Part shown: positions 6,876 through 8,787 of the stretch, piece after piece
Numbering within the stretch: position 1 is the first letter of the stretch
How the letters are laid out: the number at the start of each line of letters is the position of its first letter
NCBI GenBank assembly: GCA_013151585.1
Contig: JAADHY010000509.1
Coordinates: forward strand, 1,307 to 10,093
Reading direction: 5' to 3'
Source: Planctomycetota bacterium
GTDB taxonomy: Bacteria > Planctomycetota > Planctomycetia > Planctomycetales > Planctomycetaceae
Length of the DNA stretch: 8,787 bases
Translations under genes and position numbers: made by a program
The notes under the pieces: generated by a model
What the model was told of the DNA's origin: nothing
The model's input: only the letters and a program-made list of their open reading frames with translations
The model's database searches: none

Positions 6876-8057
6876 TCAAGCGGCCAGCTCGCCGAGAACC
6901 TCGTCGCGGTCTCTGACGAATTCGTAGAACCGCTGCTCGGTTCCGCACCGTCCGCAAAGAACGTCCCAGGGTGGCACGCCAATCTCGGCCAACGTATGGT
7001 CCAAAAACGGCTCTTGCCCGTCGATCGTGTGAAACGTTTCCGGGATGCAATGCTGCCCACACCGCGGACAACGACCATCCGCCTCCGTCACTCGGCCGAG
7101 GGAGGTGAACATCAAAGTCTCTTCGTCGCAGCGCGGGCACCGCAATGCGCGCAGCAAGTCGCTGTTCGTTTCTATTATCGCCTCCGGTCCCAGGTCAGAC
7201 CGAACGCGTTCCAAGAACTCGCCCACCCGCATCTGTCTGATGCTCGCTTCCATCGGTTCCACGGGAGCGTCGGCTTCGTGGGAAAAACAGGCCTCGTCAC
7301 GAGTGTACGTCACCACGTAGCTTTGATGCGACATCCCGTCAAAAACAAAGCCTCGCCCTGAGAGGACGTCGAGCCCGTGGATCAGCTTAACCGCCTCCTG
7401 GCACTGAATGCCGGCGATGACCGACGCGGTCGTCGGAGTCGTCGGAACTTTGCCTTCCAGCAGTTCTTCGCGAGAGAGCAAAGCGCAACTGCGTCGGGCT
7501 TCCAGCATTTTCCAATCGACTTCGTTCATCGTGCATTCATAGCACGGGCCGTGAGCGGCGTCGAACACGCGAGCCACACCGCTCAACCGTTCGATCGCTC
7601 CATCGATCCAGACGCGCCCTGCGCGAGCGGCGGCTCGATTCACGGCAACCCGGGCTTCTCGGTTGTCAAGCCCGGCCAGGATGACATCGGCCCACCGGAA
7701 AACGCCCAATCCCAAGTCGTAAACGACATTGCCGACAAAGGGCCGGATGTGTAAATCGGGGTAAATCTCGACCGCCCGCCGAGCGGCCACCTCCGCTTTG
7801 GGGCGGCCGCAGTCCTCCGGCCGGAACAGCACCGACCGCGACAGATTGACATCTTCGACCGTGTCCAGATCAGCTACAAGAACGCGACCAACCCCGAGCA
7901 GCGCCAGGTTCTTGAGTATCTCATTTCCGAGCGCGCCAGCCCCGACCAACAGGACCTTCGCCTCCGACAGCCGTTCTTGATCCCACCATGAGATCAATTC
8001 GAATCGTGAAAAGCGATCGTCCGCCCGGACGCCCGACAACCTCAGTGCGTCATCCAA
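6876..8057 (-). CDS. E1/ThiF-family ubiquitin-like activating enzyme with C-terminal zinc extension
   Basis: 393 residues from a TTG at 8057, chosen for its strong Shine-Dalgarno and because the family domain starts just after it (DDRFSRFELISWWDQERL). It should adenylate the Ubl C-terminus with ATP and carry it as a thioester. Visible features: the nucleotide loop GAGALGNE (39-46); acidic residues D63/D65; arginine finger R74 in NLSRS; K87; and D131 in AGLDNR. C191 (RRSC) sits about 16 residues after the CYEC pair, as the catalytic cysteine of UBA3-type E1s follows its CxxC. The crossover-like PTTPTTASVIAGIQ is at 205-218. The structural zinc site appears to be C172/C175 with C257/H260, a CxxH in place of the usual second CxxC. 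Residues ~270-393 are an added region with CxxC pairs at 307/310, 330/333 and 368/371, i.e. one or two zinc ribbons. It lies between the Ubl and JAMM genes. MoeB/ThiF sulfur carriers are the alternative, but the neighbours and C191 favour Ubl conjugation. Confidence 0.92.
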   Translation of the reverse strand: MDDALRLSGVRADDRFSRFELISWWDQERLSEAKVLLVGAGALGNEILKNLALLGVGRVLVADLDTVEDVNLSRSVLFRPEDCGRPKAEVAARRAVEIYPDLHIRPFVGNVVYDLGLGVFRWADVILAGLDNREARVAVNRAAARAGRVWIDGAIERLSGVARVFDAAHGPCYECTMNEVDWKMLEARRSCALLSREELLEGKVPTTPTTASVIAGIQCQEAVKLIHGLDVLSGRGFVFDGMSHQSYVVTYTRDEACFSHEADAPVEPMEASIRQMRVGEFLERVRSDLGPEAIIETNSDLLRALRCPRCDEETLMFTSLGRVTEADGRCPRCGQHCIPETFHTIDGQEPFLDHTLAEIGVPPWDVLCGRCGTEQRFYEFVRDRDEVLGELAA

Positions 8058-8064
8058 ACGACAA

Positions 8065-8069
8065 CTCCT
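8065..8069 (-). promoter_or_regulatory. Shine-Dalgarno deciding the E1 TTG start
   Basis: AGGAG on the minus strand, 7 nt before the TTG at 8057. No in-frame ATG lies nearby. The longer alternative from TTG 8165 lacks such a site and would add 36 residues with no family resemblance. Confidence 0.65.
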
Positions 8070-8216
8070 CAGCTCAGACAACTCTCGAGAAGACCAAGCT
8101 CTTGAGTTCCTGCCTCCCACCAAGAATCCTCGAAAGTTACAAATTGACTCGGGACCACCGTCCAACGGTCTTCTGGCGGCGACAGTTTCGGCCGCGTTTA
8201 CGATTCACCGAAGCCA

Positions 8217-8513
8217 TTATTCCCCCGTGGCTGAACCCAAGCCGGTTCCCGCCGTGATCTCCGGCTGAAGCCGGAGAATGTCACCGTCTCGCACGCCCGC
8301 CCCTTCCAGCGTTTCCTCGTCCAACAATTGCCGTCCTGTCGCCTTGTGATGGAACTTATAACTCATGAGCTGGCCGTCCGGGCTGTGACGAGGAAGGTTC
8401 ATTCGGTCGACCAAAACAGCGATTAGGCGTCGCACTTCGGCGTCGCGCGGTACCTCCACCATCTGCTTCTTGTTCCCGGTCGCATCCCACACTTCGATTG
8501 TGATGTCGTTCAT
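8217..8513 (-). CDS. Ubiquitin-like beta-grasp modifier (YukD/EsaB-like)
   Basis: 98 residues, ATG at 8513, with GAGG about 10 nt upstream. The pattern fits a ubiquitin-like beta-grasp: a first beta-hairpin (ITIEVWDATGNKKQMVEV, 4-21), a helix (~25-38, EVRRLIAVLVDRMNL), a strand SYKFHHKATGRQL (51-63), and the classic end TLEGAGVRDGDILRLQPE (68-85), which matches the TL...GV.dGD.l.L signature of YukD-type Ubls. The tail after the last strand is short and flexible (TAGTGLGSATGE). It ends Gly-Glu, not Gly-Gly. If this is the conjugated modifier, loss of the final Glu by the JAMM protein would expose a C-terminal glycine (inference). It is the first gene after the 8674-8702 promoter and is directly followed by the E1 gene, its expected activator. 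A non-conjugated role, as for EsaB in type VII secretion, is the alternative, but no type VII components are present. Confidence 0.85.
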   Translation of the reverse strand: MNDITIEVWDATGNKKQMVEVPRDAEVRRLIAVLVDRMNLPRHSPDGQLMSYKFHHKATGRQLLDEETLEGAGVRDGDILRLQPEITAGTGLGSATGE

Positions 8514-8562
8514 ATCCGAACCGCCTCGTGTCTGCGACGTCGGTCCACCTCCGTCTTGTTAC

Positions 8563-8601
8563 CGGCCCGCAGTAAGGGGAAGTCGAAGACCAATCGGGCC
8601 G
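8563..8601 (-). promoter_or_regulatory. Possible long-range stem in the Ubl mRNA leader
   Basis: Within the ~150-nt leader between the promoter and the Ubl start, cggcccg (8563-8569) and cgggccg (8595-8601) are perfect 7-base complements around a 25-nt loop. The leader is long for a bacterial mRNA and the stem could affect translation. I see no known riboswitch or protein-binding leader. Confidence 0.25.
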
Positions 8602-8673
8602 ACTTTTCGGGCGAAATCGAACACCGTCAAGGCCTTCGGGGGCTGACTGAATTAGTGAACATACCCAACGGGC

Positions 8674-8702
8674 AATATACCCCGCTCACCATCGCCTTTC
8701 AA
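8674..8702 (-). promoter_or_regulatory. Sigma-70-type promoter of the Ubl-E1-JAMM run
   Basis: On the minus strand TTGAAA (8702-8697) and TATATT (8679-8674) are separated by exactly 17 nt. This is close to the housekeeping consensus and stands out as an AT-rich patch in GC-rich surroundings. The start of transcription would be near 8667, giving a leader of about 150 nt before the Ubl ATG. Confidence 0.7.
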
Positions 8703-8787
8703 GAACACGGCCCGTGGGCTTAGCCATCAAGCGGCGGGTGGACGCCGCGCGGGGCGGCACAAGCAGAGGTCGAGTTGCCAGCGCAGG
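8703..8787. other. Edge segment with a GC-rich hairpin
   Basis: Beyond the promoter a perfect stem, gcggcg-N6-cgccgc (8731-8748), overlaps the end of a minus-strand frame that stops with TGA at 8729-8727. The 19 visible codons (ending LCRPARRPPAA) are too few and too biased to call a gene tail. The hairpin might end an upstream transcript, but no uridine tract follows it. Confidence 0.25.

Noticed and set aside
6841..7140. N-terminal 100-codon extension of the JAMM protein
   Set aside because: It overlaps the E1 gene in another frame, is Arg-rich without family resemblance, and the GTG at 6840 has a strong ribosome site exactly where the protein should begin.
8058..8165. 36-residue extension of the E1 from TTG 8165
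   Set aside because: No ribosome site and no family resemblance; the TTG at 8057 has AGGAG at 7 nt.
8217..8513. Ubl as EsaB/YukD of a type VII secretion system
   Set aside because: The fold resembles YukD, but no WXG100, EssC-type ATPase or EssB gene is present, whereas E1 and JAMM genes follow directly.
8629..8665. Short leader peptide frame starting MFTNSVSP in the Ubl 5' region
   Set aside because: Eleven codons, no ribosome site, no run of regulatory codons.
1..8787. tRNA/rRNA genes, CRISPR arrays, insertion sequences, attachment sites
   Set aside because: No spaced direct repeats, transposase motifs, terminal inverted repeats or tRNA-like cloverleaf seen on reading both strands.

Overview
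Every gene I can support in this window lies on the minus strand, so transcription runs from high to low coordinates. The organism looks like a planctomycete, or a close relative in the PVC group. This rests on a moderately high-GC sequence, a ubiquitin-like/E1/JAMM gene set, zinc-ribbon and FHA membrane proteins, and a large secreted heparinase-like protein. It is an inference from gene content, because there is no rRNA or housekeeping marker here.

The core is a compact run of five genes read from about 8667 down to 3709, behind a well-formed sigma-70-type promoter (TTGAAA, 17-nt spacer, TATATT at 8702-8674). In order they are: (1) a 98-residue beta-grasp ubiquitin-like protein (8513-8217); (2) an E1/ThiF-type activating enzyme with a complete adenylation site, a candidate thioester cysteine and a zinc-rich C-terminal extension (8057-6876, TTG start); (3) a JAMM/JAB peptidase with all metal ligands, followed by one membrane segment and a coiled coil (6840-5527, GTG start); (4) a polytopic, glycine-rich membrane protein ending in a divergent FHA domain (5460-4387); (5) a membrane protein with two zinc ribbons (4296-3709).

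After a 473-nt spacer comes a sixth protein (3235-2537) with a zinc ribbon, a prokaryotic RING finger, a second zinc ribbon and two C-terminal membrane helices. It is a candidate E3-like or adaptor partner and shares architecture with gene 5. After a further 310-nt spacer that contains hairpins comes a secreted carbohydrate-active protein (2226 to the left edge, truncated). It has a signal peptide, a jelly-roll carbohydrate-binding-like domain, a proline linker, a GH67/GH20-type N-terminal fold and a heparinase II/III-like alpha-toroid. It is probably a separate unit.

Read together, genes 1-6 look like a bacterial ubiquitin-like conjugation and deconjugation module held at the cytoplasmic membrane. 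Ubl is the modifier, E1 activates it, the anchored JAMM protein processes or removes it, RING and zinc-ribbon proteins may act as ligase or scaffold, and the FHA membrane protein may be a platform. Two things stand out. No E2 (UBC-fold) gene is visible in the window, and the Ubl does not end in Gly-Gly. Bacterial Ubl-E1-JAB loci in general have been described by comparative genomics. The membrane-tethered assembly with RING, FHA and paired zinc-ribbon proteins is the part most worth pursuing.
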